Shown: positions 9,620 to 21,389 of the stretch, piece by piece
How the letters are laid out: each line of letters opens with the position of its first letter
How positions within the stretch are numbered: the stretch's first letter is position 1
From: Hordeum vulgare subsp. vulgare
Taxonomy: Eukaryota > Streptophyta > Magnoliopsida > Poales > Poaceae
Reading direction: 5' to 3'
DNA length: 64,000 bases
NCBI RefSeq assembly: GCF_904849725.1
Contig: NC_058524.1
Coordinates: 351,413,823 to 351,477,822 of the forward strand
The notes under the pieces: generated by a model
The model's database searches: none
The model's input: only the letters and a program-made list of their open reading frames with translations
What the model was told of the DNA's origin: nothing
Position numbers and translations under genes: made by a program

Positions 9620-10490
9620 GACCTAGCCCTGAGTGGCGCCGCACCCGATTGCGTTTGCTTGATGAATTGGGCCAGCCTTGGGCCACAGGCAGGCAGGTCT
9701 GGGTACCCCCATTCCCAGAATACCGACAACGGCTGGAGTTGTTGCGGAGGCGGCTAAACTGTGGGTACCCCGCCTGCATTGCACGCGACAATGGTCCATG
9801 TTGGAGTCGCATGGCACGTTTGCGAGGGACCTGACACCTCTGGCTTGTCACGGTTTACAAAGCTGAGAAGGCTCCATATGGTTGCCCTTGATTCTTCAAC
9901 CTCTTCGACGCAGGTGGGAAGTTTAGTAGTAACTAGGCCAGCGCCAGGGCTTCCTCCGTAGTCTCGGACATGGCACGGCATGGCACTTCTACTCCCGACA
10001 GTGCTGGAAGGAATGCTCCCCTGTCCCCCCGCATGTTGCACGCCCTCTCCTCAAGGTTGACGATGAGCTTGGCCCTATGTGCCCTGGGATTGGGAAGCAG
10101 GGATCTTATCCGTATGTCGCCTAGGGTCGTCACCAACCTGTGGGCATTGGTCAAGGTTGTCTTGGGGGGACACGGAGGAGGTATCATCACTGTAGCCACT
10201 GATGCAGTTGTTGTTGTCTCGGTGTAGTTCCCGGTCGTCTTAGGCGCTCCTAGTGCCGCCATGACATCAGGATCCGGGTCATGGATTGCAGATGTCTGTG
10301 TGGTGTTGTCGCTACCCTCACCAGCAAAGTGAGCGGGATGGTCGCCCCTCTCTAAATTGCCTGCGATCGCCTGCGATGGAAACTTGGACAAGGACCAGGC
10401 GGCCGCAGACGTGCCCCTGGCTTTCTTGGGAGCCATGGGCATCGACAAAGGATTTGACGAAGAAGCGCAGGAATCGACGAAGATTCGCAC
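9620..10490 (-). pseudogene. gag: Gag N-terminal region of a second gypsy element
   Basis: A frame opens at 10490, just downstream of a primer-binding-site-like sequence, and gives MRIFVDSCASSSNPLSMPMA, then an Ala/Thr/Pro-rich region. It breaks at 9933 and continues in another frame (9180-9851) with NNSSRCRYSGNGGTQ. N-terminal gag regions of grass gypsy elements are often this low in complexity. I assign it by position and composition rather than by a domain; no capsid core is seen before the LTR of the first element begins. Confidence 0.4.
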
Positions 10491-10498
10491 AGGCGCAA

Positions 10499-10521
10499 CC
10501 CCCTACCTGGCGTGCCAAAGA
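10499..10521 (-). other. Primer-binding-site-like sequence, second element
   Basis: The minus strand reads TTTGGCACGCCAGGTAGGGG just inside the LTR edge at 10522. It matches 18 of 20 positions with the sequence at 8813-8834. Confidence 0.55.
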
Positions 10522-11226
10522 TGTCACGGAAACAATGATCTATGGGACCTACAAGGCCCCTTGTGGTTCAGGACTCGGGCGCACATGCACAAAGAGCATC
10601 ATCGATCACAGGCACACGCGGGATTTTTAGACAGGTTTGGGCTGTTCAGAAGTAGAATACCCTACATTCTGTGTTTCTCGATTATAGGGTGGAAGGCGAG
10701 ATTACACGAGCGCACCAACGCAGCAAGGAGGCGCGAGTAGTGCAGCTATGCATGCAAGTGGACAAATTGTCGACCTTTCTAAAGGTAGCCATGGACCTCC
10801 TTTTATAGTTCAAGGGGTTACCAAAGTGGCTAAAAATGGTCTTTTTGGAAGGGTGAATAGTGACTTCTATAGTTGCCAAAACTTCTCACACGAGCTACAG
10901 TTGTGAATACCTAACCTTGATGAATTAGGTCAGGTGCATTAAATCACCATGAGTTGTCACACTGGCAGCGTCTCGCGACAAGGATCGTCTCTCCTTCGGT
11001 GTTGTTCTCCCAACTACCTCTTATTCTCTTGATACGTCACGGGACGGGTGTCTTTTAAGCTGCAACATGCCTCTTACTAGACCCACCCAACGGTTTTCCC
11101 GCTCAACACCGCACTGATGGTGACAACCATCCAGATGAGGTGGAGCGGCAAATATGTGGAGTAGTCTTGCCGGGCATAATGGTTTATGTGTCTTCTGCCT
11201 CCTCGTAAGGTGGCTTGCCGGGGGCC
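10522..11226 (-). repeat. Second gypsy LTR, partial
   Basis: The edge is TGTCACGGAAACAATG next to the primer-binding site. It shares with the LTR at 8835 a run like AGGTTTGGGC followed by GAATACCCTAC, so both are one lineage. A TATA-like TTTTATAG lies near 10800. The far part is interrupted at 11226 by the Athila-lineage element; about 80 further bases from 21395 may be its continuation. Confidence 0.5.
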
Positions 11227-12739
11227 TGATGACCCACAAGGTAGGGGATCTATCATAGTCCTTTCGATAAGTAAGAGTGTCGAACCCAACGAGGAGCAGA
11301 AGGAACTGACAAGTGGTTTTCAGCAAGGTATTCTCTGCAAGCACTGGAATTATCGGTAACAGCTAGTTGTGTGATAAGATGATTCATAGTGAGTAGCAAG
11401 TAACAATAGTAACAACGGTGCAGCAAAGTGACCCAATCCCTTTTGTAGCAAGGGACAAGCTTGTACGAACTCTTATAGGAGGTGAAGCGCTCCCGAGGAT
11501 TTTTTTCAAGCTAGGTTTCATCAAGTTCATATGATTCACGTTCGCTACTGTGATAGTTTGATATGTGGGTGGACCAGTGCTTGGGTGCTTCCCTTACTTG
11601 GACAAACATCTCACTTACGATTAACGCTCTCACAAGCATCCGCAACTATGAAATAAGAATTAAGAAAAATCTAACCATAGCATTAAACTAGTGGATCCAA
11701 ATCAGCCCCATACGAAGCAACGCATAAACTAGGGTTTAAGCTTCTGTCACTCTAGCAACCCATCATCTACTTATTACTTCCCAATGCCTTCCTCTAGGCC
11801 CAAATAATGGTGAAGTGTTATGTAGTCGACGTTCAGATAACACCACTAGAGGAAAGGCAACACACAACACATCAAAATATCGAACGAATACCAAATTCAC
11901 ATGACTACTTATAGTAAGACTTATCCCATGTCCTCAGGAACAAAAGTGACTACTCACAAAGCATAATTATGTTCATGACCAGAGAGGTATTGAATAACAT
12001 CAAAGATCTGAACATATAATATTCCACCGAGTAATCCAACTAGCATCAACTACAAAGAGTAATTAACACTACTAGCAACCTTACAAGTACCAATAGGAGT
12101 CGCGAGACGGAGATTGGTTACAAGAGATGAACTAGGGTTTGGAGATGAGATGGTGCTTATGAAGATGTTGATGGAGATGAGTCCCCTCCGATGCGAGGAG
12201 TGTTGGTAATGACGATGGCGACGATTTCCCCCTCCGGGAGGGAAATTTCCCCGGCAGGACGGCCCTGCCGGAGCTCTAGATTGGTTCTGCTCAAGTTCCG
12301 CCTCGTGGCGGCGGCGGCTCCTCCCGAAAGCTTCCTTCTGATTTTTTCTGGAATGAAATCCTCCACATAGCAAAAGATGAGCGCTAGAGGGGCGACAGGG
12401 GGCCCACAAGCCACCCAGGCCCAACCAGGGGGGTAGGCCGGGCCTGGCAGGCCTGTGGCCTTCTCGTGGCTCCCCTACGGTACTTCTTCCTCCTACTATT
12501 TTTGATAAAATCCAAAATAATTCCTCGTTGATTTTCACGGCTTTTGGAGTTGCGCAGAATAGGTATCTCAAACTTGCTCCCTTTTCAGACCAGAATTCCA
12601 GCTGCCGGCATTCTCCCTCTTCATGTAAACCTTATAAAATAAGAGAGAAAAGGCATAAGTATTGTACCGTAAACTGTAATAACATTGCATAAAGCAGTAA
12701 ATATCAACATAAAAGTATGATGCAAAATGGACGTATCCA
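11227..12739 (-). repeat. 3' LTR of the full-length Athila-lineage element
   Basis: The 1513-bp LTR runs from TGATGACCCACAAG to GGACGTATCCA on the plus strand. A GC-rich promoter block (GCCCACAAGCCACCCAGGCC, from 12402) matches the internal block at 14848. It differs from the three 5'-side LTR copies at positions those three share, which shows the triplication came after insertion. Confidence 0.85.
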
Positions 12740-12752
12740 CTCCCCCAAGCTT
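12739..12752 (-). other. 3' polypurine tract
   Basis: On the minus strand AAGCTTGGGGGAGT runs straight into the LTR start TGGATACGTCC, sharing its last T. It fixes orientation and the 3' LTR boundary. Confidence 0.8.
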
Positions 12753-14230
12753 AGCCCTCGCTTGTCCTCAAGCGGAAGCCGAGATCAATAAATATGCCCA
12801 CAGGTTTAGAGATAGAGGTGTCGATAAAACACAATACGGACATGCAGGCAATATGTTCATAATTATTACAGCAAAAGCATCATATAAACTTTTATGATAA
12901 AGTGACAATTCCTTCACAAGGTAAAGTATGGGTCAAGAACCTTATTGAGAATTAACAACCAATAGCCTTTAGTCATTGAAGCAATTGCAATTTATCATAA
13001 CATCGGAAAGAGTCAAATAAGAGCTTGTAAAGCTAATCCACATACTCAATCATCCTTTCATCTTCTACAATTGCTAAAACTCACGTGGTACTCATGAGAT
13101 CAAAGTTTTAGTTGGACACAGAGAAAGATAGGGGCTTATAGTTTCGCCTCCCAACTGCTTACCTCAAGGGTAATGTCAACAATAATAATTCATGAATATT
13201 TACTTCCAAGTTGACATATGAATATAGATCTTTCCCTAGCATATGACGTTAGCCAAGATAAAGGTGAAATAAGGGATTGGTGTCGATCACCATGACTCTT
13301 TTAAGGACAAAAAGTAAAGGTACAAGATAGGCAATTCATAGAGGGAAACAGAGGTTGTCATGCGCTTTTGAGGTTTGGATGTGTGATCTCATAGTGTGGA
13401 GTAACGTCACTTTCTATTGCCTCATGTGATAAAGAACTTTATTATGCAGTCTGTCGCTTTTATGTCTTCCTCATCACAGGTTCGTACAAAGCTTATTTTC
13501 CACACACTAATAGATCAGACATATTTAGGGAGCAATTTTTATTGCTTGCACCGATGACAACTTACTTCAGGGATCTTATTCAATCCATAGGTAGGTATGG
13601 TGGACTCTCATGGCAAAACTGGGTTGAAGGTTTATGGATGCACAAGAAGTATCTCTACTTAGTTTTGAAGTTTTGGCTGATATGAGGTGGAAGCAAGAGT
13701 GACATGCTAAGGGATCTCTAGTCATATAACATTGTTTGGAACCAAGCAAACATAAAATATTATTTTGTCTTCCTTGTCCAACATCTACTTCTAAGCATGT
13801 AATAGTTTAATGAGTGTTCACAATCATAGATAGTGCCCAAGATGATATATTTATATGTGAACCTCTCTTTCTTTATTACTTCCTATTAATTGCAACCATG
13901 ACCAAGGTCTATGTTTGTCCTCCCGCAACAAGTTTCGATCAACATTCTTCTTATATGTGAAGTCATCACTTCCCATAAGATCATTACATGATCTTTCATG
14001 CTATTTTTCTTTTATTATTATTTTCTTCATTGCATGAGGCAAGGCCCTTAACTGAAACACTCTTTATTATATGACTCACGAACTCGATTACATTGGGGGT
14101 GACACAAAGCAAAACTCAAGCCTATAACACACTAAGAGCTTTATTCTACTAGCAAAAGGTAAAAATAAAAAGGATCGAACTAAGAAAAAGGTAAAGGCAA
14201 AAGATGTAATGGTGATATGATACCGGGGAA
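12753..14230 (-). other. Noncoding 3' module between two polypurine tracts
   Basis: There is no ORF of note in about 1.5 kb of AT-rich sequence. It occupies the same place as 2391-4285 in the other Athila-lineage element. The block at 13587-13612 (ATAGGTAGGTATGGTGGACT plus six more bases) is identical to 3313-3288 of that element; similarity continues for a short way into GGATGCACAAG and then fades. Confidence 0.6.
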
Positions 14231-14244
14231 ACTCCCCCAAGCTT
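14231..14244 (-). other. Internal polypurine tract
   Basis: The minus strand reads AAGCTTGGGGGAGT, identical to the tract at the LTR, 1.49 kb downstream of it, and to both tracts of the plus-strand element. It lies just after the extra ORF, as in that element. Confidence 0.65.
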
Positions 14245-14359
14245 GTAACAAGCCAAGGGGAGTGCCCATACCCGTGCTTAATTGTCTTCCTTCGAAGGTG
14301 ATGGTGGTGGAGTTTGCAGAGTTCTTGACCTTGTTTAATTTCCTCTTGAGCATAGAATT

Positions 14360-14860
14360 CTACTCCTTCAGATCGTTAATTTCCTCTTCAAGCCTCAACA
14401 CCCTTTGGCATAATTCTTGCTTACTCTCCTGCAAAAGACGAGAAGGGATAAACAAAATCTTAGGCTTCTTCCGTGAGTCAGGGAGGCTTGACTTCTTGAA
14501 CTCCACACGTGTCTTTCCAGATTGGGGTGGAGGAGCCTCCTCTTCATTGGAGCTTGTTCCTTCCTTCCCCTTGGGATCATAATATTCTTCCTCATCAGTG
14601 GTCCAACCACAATGATCCAAGTCCCCATAGACCTTGGGGTTAGCAAGGTAATTGACCACATAGCTTTCCCCCTCTGAATCTTGAGAACACATCCTTGCCC
14701 TAAATCTGCGGCAAAAGAGGCTCGAAACGAAAACAAAGGAGATTTGCATGATACGAGGGTCAGACCTTTCGGGAGAATATATAATGATTTTTTCCCGACC
14801 GAAAGGAGTACTCCGAAAGAAAACGGGGTCCGGGAGGCACACGAGGTGCCCACAAGCCAC
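14360..14860 (-). CDS. Extra 3' ORF, acidic with C-terminal helix, unrecognised
   Basis: A 166-residue frame lies between pol and the internal polypurine tract, the env position. The first ATG at 14860 falls inside the LTR-like block, so translation may start later, for example at MCSQDSEGESYVVNYLANPK near residue 57. The core is acidic (TTDEEEYYDPKGKEGTSSNEE) and then basic (SRKKPKILFIPSRLL), and the end, QELCQRVLRLEEEINDLKE, looks like a coiled coil. I do not recognise the family; it is unlike the ATHILA ORF-1 protein of the other element. It has no internal stop, unlike pol next to it. Confidence 0.5.
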   Translation of the reverse strand: MACGHLVCLPDPVFFRSTPFGREKIIIYSPERSDPRIMQISFVFVSSLFCRRFRARMCSQDSEGESYVVNYLANPKVYGDLDHCGWTTDEEEYYDPKGKEGTSSNEEEAPPPQSGKTRVEFKKSSLPDSRKKPKILFIPSRLLQESKQELCQRVLRLEEEINDLKE

Positions 14861-14975
14861 CCAGGCCCGGCCAAGGGGGTAGGCCGGGCCTAGCAGGCTT
14901 GTCGCCTCCTCGTGCGCTTTCCGAACTACTTTAAATTTTTCTAATTTTCTAAAAATTCCAAAACGGAGAAAAATT
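14848..14975 (-). promoter_or_regulatory. Internal LTR-like block upstream of the extra ORF
   Basis: The run that starts GCCCACAAGCCACCCAGGCC and continues through GGGGGTAGGCCGGGCCT to GGCTTGTCGCCTCCTCGTG matches the LTR of this same element at 12402-12471 at roughly 60 of 70 positions, followed by weaker AT-rich similarity. On the minus strand a TATA-like ATTATATATTC (14776-14786) lies about 60 bases downstream. In the LTR the same block stands just upstream of the TATA-like region. A promoter role for the 3' ORF is inferred. Confidence 0.65.
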
Positions 14976-14981
14976 GCTACA

Positions 14982-17955
14982 GGAAAAGTTTTGGAGTCGG
15001 TTTACTTACTGAATCACATACCTCTTTGTTTTCGGAGTATGAAACAGGCTGATAAATATCCCTTATGTACTCCTCCAGAGTTATGGTATTAATAATATTG
15101 CTTTCAACATTTACGGGAGTACCTGAGATATAATGCTTGATTCTTCGCCCATTTACAACTCTCGGAAAATTACCTTCCGTGTTGTTGATCTTTATGGCAC
15201 CGGAATGATATACTTCCTCAACAATGTAAGAACCTTCCCATTTAGAGAGAAGCTTGCCTGCAAAAAATCTTAAACGAGAATTCTATAGCAAGACATAATC
15301 ACCTATATTGAACTCACGTTTCTGTATCCTTTTATCATGCCACCTCTTAACTTTTTGTTTGAACAACTTGGCATTTTCATATGCCTGAGTTCTCCATTCA
15401 TCGAGTGAGCTAATGTCAAATAACCTCTTCTCACCAGCAAGTTTGAAATCAAAGTTGAGCTCTTTGATTGCCCAATAAGCCTTATGCTCTAACTCAAGAG
15501 GTAAATGACATGCTTTACCGTAAACCATATTTTACGGAGACATGCCCATGGGATTCTTATAAGCAGTTCTATAAGCCCACAGTGCATCATCAAGCTTCTT
15601 AGACCAATTCTTTCTAGACCTATTAACAGTCTTTTGCAGAATTAGTTTAATCTATCTATTACTTAGCTCTACTTGACCACTGGAGTGAGGATGATAGGGC
15701 GATGCAATTCTATGGTTGACATCATACTTAGCAAGCGTTTTATGGAAAGCACCATGAATAAAATGTGAACCACCATCAGTCATTAGATATCTAGGAGTTC
15801 CAAATCTAGGGAAAATAACTTCTTTAAGCATCCTGATAGAGGTGTTATGATCAACACTACTAGTTGGGATAGCTTCTACCCACTTAGTAACGTAATCAAC
15901 AGCAACTAGGATATGAGTATATCCGTTGGACTTTGGAAAAGGTCCCATATAATCAAAACCTCAAACATCAAATGGTTCAATGACAAGTGAATAATTCATA
16001 GGCATTTCCTGACATTTATTGAGATTACCTATTCTTTGACATTCATCACAAGACAAGACAAACTTACGGGCATCCTTGAAGAGAGTAGGCCAATAGAAAC
16101 CTGATTGCAATACCTTGTGTGCAGTTCTATCTCCCGCATGGTGTCCTCCGTAAGCCTCGGAGTGACACTTCTGTTGGATCTGTCCTTGTTCATGCTTAGG
16201 TACACAACGTCTAATAACACCATCTACTCCTTCTTTATAAAGGTGAGGATCATCCCAAAAGTAATGTCTCAAATCAAAGAAGAATATCTTCTTTTGCTGG
16301 TATGTGAAACTAGGTGGTATATATTTGGCAACGGTATAATTTGCATAATCAGCATACCACGGTGTACTATGTGAAGCATTGATGACATTCAATTGCTCAT
16401 CAGGAAAACTATCATCAATAGGTTGTGGGTCATCAAGAACATTTTCCAACCTAGACAAGTTATCTGCTACAGGGTTCTCAGCACCCTATCTATCAACAAC
16501 ATGCAAATCAAATTCTTGTAGCAAGAGAACCCATCTGATAAGTCTAGGTTTAGCATCTTTCTTTTCCATGAGATACTTAATAGCAGCTTGATCAGTGTGA
16601 ATAGTGACTTTGGAATCAACTATGTAAGATCTGAACTTTTCACATGCAAACACGACTTCTAAAAATTCCTTTTCAGTAGTAGCATAGTTTCTTTGGGCAC
16701 TGTCTAGAGTTTTACTAGCATAATGAATAACATTCAATTTCTTATCAACTCTTTGTCCTAGAACAGCACCAACAGCATAATCACTAGCATCGCACATAAT
16801 CTCAAAAGGTAAGTTCCAATCAGGTGGTTGAACAATAGGTGCAGTTATCAAGGCCTTCTTAAGTATTTCAAAGGCTTCCTCACAATCATCGTCAATAACA
16901 AAAGGAATATCCTTTTGCAAGAGATTGGTAAGAGGCCTAGAAATCTCAGAAAAGTCCTTAATGAACCTTCTATAGAAACCAACATGACCAAGGAACTTCT
17001 TATACCTTTAATGTCTGTAGGGCATGACATTTTCTTGATCTCATCAACCTTAGCCTTATCGACTTCAATACCTCTTTAAGAATTTTATGTCCTAAGACGA
17101 TGCCCTCATTAACCATAAAGTGGCACTTCTCCGAATTCCAGACAAGGTTGGTATCTTTACATCTCTACAAAACTTGATCAAGGTTGCTGAGGCAATCATC
17201 AAAAGAAGACCCGTAAATGGAGAAGTCATCCATGAAAACCTCAACAATCTTGTCACAGAAGTCAGAGAATATAGCCATCAAACATCTTTGAAAGGTAGCA
17301 GGTGCATTACATAAGCCAAAAGGCATACGTCTGTAAGCAAAGGTACCGAAAGGGCAGGTAAAAGTGGTCTTCTCCTAATCAGATTGCGCAACAGGTATTT
17401 GGGAGAAACCAGAATAACCATCTAGAAAGCAGAAGTGTGTGTGTTTAGATAATCTTTCTAGCATTTTGTCAATAAAAGGCAAAGGGTAATGATCTTTCCT
17501 AGTGGCTTTATTCAATTTCCAAAAATCAATCACCATCCTATAGCCAGTAATAATCCTCTGTGGGATCAACTCATATTTGTCATTAGGGACAACGGTAATA
17601 CCTCCCTTCTTAGGGACGCAATGCACCGGACTTACCCAATCACTATGAGCAACATGATAGATAATACCTGCTTCCAGGAGCTTTAGTATTTCTTTTCTTA
17701 CTACCTCTTTCATCTTAGGATTTAATCTCCGTTGATGATCAGCAACTGGTTTGGAATCGGGATTGGTTTTAATTTTATGTTGGCATAGAGTGGGACTAAT
17801 GCCCTTAAGATCATCAATAGTATATCCAATAGCAGCACGGTGCTTCCTCAGAGTTTTCAATAATTTCTTTTCTTCATGCTCTGAAAGGCTAACACTAATG
17901 ATAACAGGATATATCTCTTTTTATCAAGATAAGCATACTTAAGAGTATCAGGCAA
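14982..17955 (-). pseudogene. pol: pol: reverse transcriptase, RNase H, integrase
   Basis: The frames in order give reverse transcriptase (KKGGITVVPNDKYELIPQR, RMVIDFWKLNKATRKDHYPL, and the catalytic VFMDDFSIYG near 17235), RNase H ([40 protein letters not shown], 16486-16920), and integrase (FYWPTLFKDARKF with the CDECQ zinc site, DYVTKWVEAIPTS, TDGGSHFIHG, SPYHPHSSGQVE; 15652-16458). Catalytic residues MDD and D,D,E are present. Reading is broken by a stop just after gag-protease (17956), a frameshift near 17900, a stop at 17375, frame breaks near 17040, and stops at 16486, 15961 (the Trp of a DVWGFDY motif), 15652 and near 15530. It ends at about 14982. Confidence 0.85.
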
Positions 17956-19767
17956 CTATTTAAGCTCAAACACAGGATCACCCTTTGGTGGGGGTGGATC
18001 TCCAAGCAGTTCAATAGGCAAATTATTCTTAAGGATAGGATGCTTTTCAAAGATAACTCTATCTATCTCATTCCTTTCATCCATATGCATATCATTTTCA
18101 TGCTCAAACAAGTATTGCTCTAAAGGATCAGTAGCAGGCACATCAATAGAAGCTAGGGCAATAATTTCATCCTTACTAGACAATTCTTTTTCATGAGGTT
18201 GTCTACCAAACTTGGAGAAACTGAATTCATGTGACACACGTTCAAAGCCAACAGTGACAGGTTGCTTCCTATAGTCAATATGAGCATTGATAGTCTTGAG
18301 GAAAAGTCTGCCAAATATGATGGGACAGAAGGTATCTTCTGTGGTAGCAAGAACGAGAAAATCAGCAGGATACTTAGTTTTACCACACAAGACTTCAGCA
18401 TCTCTAACAATTCCCAAAGGGCAGATAGTATCTGTATTGGCAAGCTGAATAGTAACATCAATAGGTTCCCTCTCGACAGGTGCAATCTCGTCTTTAATTT
18501 CATCATATAAAGATTGAGGTATTTCACTAACACTAGCACCCACGTTACATAAACCATGATAACAATGATCTCCTATATTAACAGAAACAACGGGCATGCC
18601 AACAACATGCCTATGTTTGTCTCTAGTATCAGGTTTATCAATTCTAGCAGGATCTTCAGAGAAGTGAATATCATGCCGATCAACATTGTCGGACAGGAGA
18701 TATTTGATAATAGCAATGCTAGGTTCAACTCTAATTTTCTCAGGGGCTGTAGGTGTTCTAATGTAGCCCCTACGTATCACAGTTGAAGCTTTAGAATGAT
18801 CCTTTATTCTAACAGGGAAAGGTGGTTTCTCAATGTAAGCACTAGGAACGATAGGATCATTATAAGCAATGACTTTCTCTTCAACTGGATTGGGTTTAAC
18901 TACATTGACTTCTATGGGAGGATGATATTTAAACCACTTCTCTTTAGGGAGATTAATATGAGAAGCAAACGATTCACATAATGAAGCTACTATCTCAGAG
19001 TCAAGTCCATGTTTAGCGCTAAAATCACAAAAAGTATTTGTTTCAACGAAGGATTTAACGCAATCAAACTTAAGATTCATACCTGACTCCTTACCTTCAT
19101 CAAACTCCCAATCTTCAGAGTTGCGTTTAATTCTTTCCAATAAATTCCATTTGAAGTCAATATCTTTATTCATAAAAGAACCGGCACAAGAAGTGTCAAG
19201 CATGGTGCGATTATCATGAGAAAGCCGAGCATAGAAGTTCTGAATAATACTTTCTCTCGAGAGCTCATGGTTGGGGCATGAATATAACATTGACTTAAGC
19301 CTCCCCCAAGCTTGAGCAATGCTTTCCCTATCACGAGGCCAAAAATTATAAATATAATTCCGATCACGATGTACTAGATGCATAGGATAAAACTTTTGAT
19401 GAAATTCCAATTTCAATCGGTTGTAGTTCCATGATCTAGTATCATCACACAGCCTATACCATGTTAATGCTTTAACCTTCAAAGATAAGGGAAATACCTT
19501 CTTCTTGACCTCATCCTCGGGCAAACCTGCAAGCTTAAATAAACCACAAACTTCATCTACATAGATTAGATGCAAGTCTGGGTGTGATGTTCCATCTCCT
19601 GAAAAAGGATTAGCCAATAGTTTATCTAGCATACCCGAAGGAATTTCATAACAAATAATTTCAGTAGGTGCAGCAGGTTGAGGAGCAACTCCTTGTGCTT
19701 CTGTTCGAGGTGAATATACCCCGAACAACCTCCTCAAAGGATTAGTTTCCATAGTGACAAGTGACAA
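17956..19767 (-). pseudogene. gag: gag-protease polyprotein
   Basis: An uninterrupted 603-residue frame starts MSLVTMETNPLRRLFGVYSP; the second Met (METNPL) could equally be the start. The gag capsid core (LKVKALTWYRLCDDTRSWN, RLKLEFHQKFYP, RDRESIAQAWGRLKSML) covers about residues 95-200. The protease is near residue 410: GLCNVGASVSEIP, with Asn where the catalytic Asp should be (codon at 18544-18546), then FCPIIFGRLFLKTI. The changed Asp should abolish protease activity although the frame is open. The leader and primer-binding site lie directly upstream. The part from 18798 upward is the segment repeated in the tandem triplication. Confidence 0.85.
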
Positions 19768-19830
19768 TAAATTTCAGCACACTATATAAATGTTTCCTTA
19801 CCAAATTCCACTTACAAAAGGCGCTTCACT

Positions 19831-19847
19831 CCCCGGCAAAGGCGACA
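19831..19847 (-). other. Primer-binding site
   Basis: The minus strand gives TGTCGCCTTTGCCGGGG 11 bases after the 5' LTR end, three changes away from the tRNA-Asp-type site TGGCGCCGTTGCCGGGG of Athila-lineage elements. The same sequence follows the repeated LTR copies at 23212 and 26560. Confidence 0.7.
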
Positions 19848-19858
19848 GAAAAGAGTCT

Positions 19859-21389
19859 TGATGACCCACAAGTGTAGGGGACCTATCGTAGTCCTTTCGA
19901 TAAGTAAGAGTGTCGAACTCAACGGGGAGCAGAAGGAACTGACAAGTGGTTTTCAGCAAGGTATTCTGTGCAAGCACTAAAATTATTGGTAACAGATAGT
20001 TATGTGATAAGATGATTCATAGCGAGTAGCAAGTAACAATAGTAACAAAGGTGCAGCAAAGTGTCCCGATCCCTTTTGTAGCAAGGGACAAGCCTGGACG
20101 AACTCTTACAATAGGTGAAACGCTCCCTAGACACATGGGGATTTCTGTCAAGCTAGTTTTCATCAATTTCATATGATTCGCGTTCGCTACTGTGATTGTT
20201 TGATATGTGGGTGGACCAGTGCTTGGGTGCTTCCCTTACTTGGACAAACATCCCACTTATGATTAACCCCTCTCTCAAGCATCCGCAACTACGAAAGAAG
20301 AATTAAGGCAAAGTCTAACCATAGCATTAAACTAGTGGATCCAAATCAGCCCCTTACGAAGCAACGCATAAACTAAGGTTTAAGCTTCTGTCACTCTAGC
20401 AACCCATCATCTACTTATTACTTCCCAATGCCTTCCTCTAGGCCCAAATAATGGTGAAGTGTTATGTAGTCGACGTTCACATAACACCACTAGAGGAAAG
20501 ATAACATACAACGCATCAAAATATTGAACGAATACGAAATTCACATGACTACTTATAGCAGGACTTATCACATGTCCTCAGGAACAAAAGTGACTACTCA
20601 CAAAGCATAATTATGTTCATGACCAGAGAGGTATTGAATAGCATCAAAGATCTGAACATATAATCTTGCATCGAGTAATCCAACTAGCATCAACTACAAA
20701 GAGTAATTAACACTACTAGCAAACTTACAAGTACCAATAGGAGTTGCGACACGGAGATTGGTTACAAGAGATGAACTAGGGTTTGGAGATGAGATGGTGT
20801 TGATGAAGATGTTGATGGATATGAGTACCCTCCGATGAGAGGAGTGTTGGTGATGACGATGGCGACGATTTCCCCCTCCGGGGGGGGGGGGGGAATTTCC
20901 CCGGCAGGACGGCCCTACCGGAGCTCTAGATTGGTTCTGCTCAAGTTCCGCCTCGTGGCGGCGGCGGCTCCTCCCGAAAGCTTCGTTCTAATTTTTTCTG
21001 GAACGAAACCCTCCATATAGCAAAAGATGAGCGCCGAAGGGCCAACAGGGGGCCCACAATCCACCCAGGACCGGCTAGGGGGGTAGGCCGGGCCTGGCAG
21101 GCTTGTGGCCTCCCGGTGGCTCCCCTCCGGTACTTCTTCCGCCCTAGTATTTTTCAAAAAATCCAAAATAATTCCTCGTTGATTTTCACGACTTTTGGAG
21201 TTGCGCAGAATAGGTATCTCAAACCTGCTCCCTTTTTAGACCAGAATTCTAGGTGACAGCATTCTCCATCTTCATGTAAACCTTATAAAATAAGAGAGAA
21301 AAGGCATAAGTATTGTACCGTAAAGTGTAATAACAGCCCATAAAGCGGTAAATATCAACATAAAAGCATGATGCAAAATGGACGTATCA
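19859..21389 (-). repeat. 5' LTR (first of three tandem copies)
   Basis: The 1531-bp LTR runs from TGATGACCCACAAG to GACGTATCA. It carries a run of 14 G (20880-20893) where the other copies read GGGAGGG. TATA-like CTATATGGAG lies on the minus strand near 21015. Confidence 0.85.

Larger units (their letters stand above)
11227..21389 (-). mobile_element. Full-length Athila-lineage retrotransposon
   Basis: Two LTRs of about 1.5 kb (19859-21389 and 11227-12739) flank a 7.1-kb interior in minus orientation: primer-binding site, gag-protease, reverse transcriptase/RNase H/integrase, an extra 3' ORF, and a polypurine tract. Flanking pentamers are GGGCC (11222-11226) and GTGCC (21390-21394), a target duplication with one change. 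Protein motifs and the AAGCTTGGGGGAG tract place it in the Athila lineage, in a different family from the element at 1-5928 (LTR start TGGATACGTCC/TGATACGTCC). Stops and frameshifts in pol and a changed protease residue show it is not autonomous now. Confidence 0.9.

Noticed and set aside
9199..9834. 211-codon plus-strand frame
   Set aside because: It lies over the minus-strand LTR/gag remnant, has no domain, and is explained by high GC content.
11033..11226. TGATACGTC at 11033 as a possible LTR start of another Athila-type element
   Set aside because: The following bases do not resemble either Athila LTR in the window and no polypurine tract precedes it.
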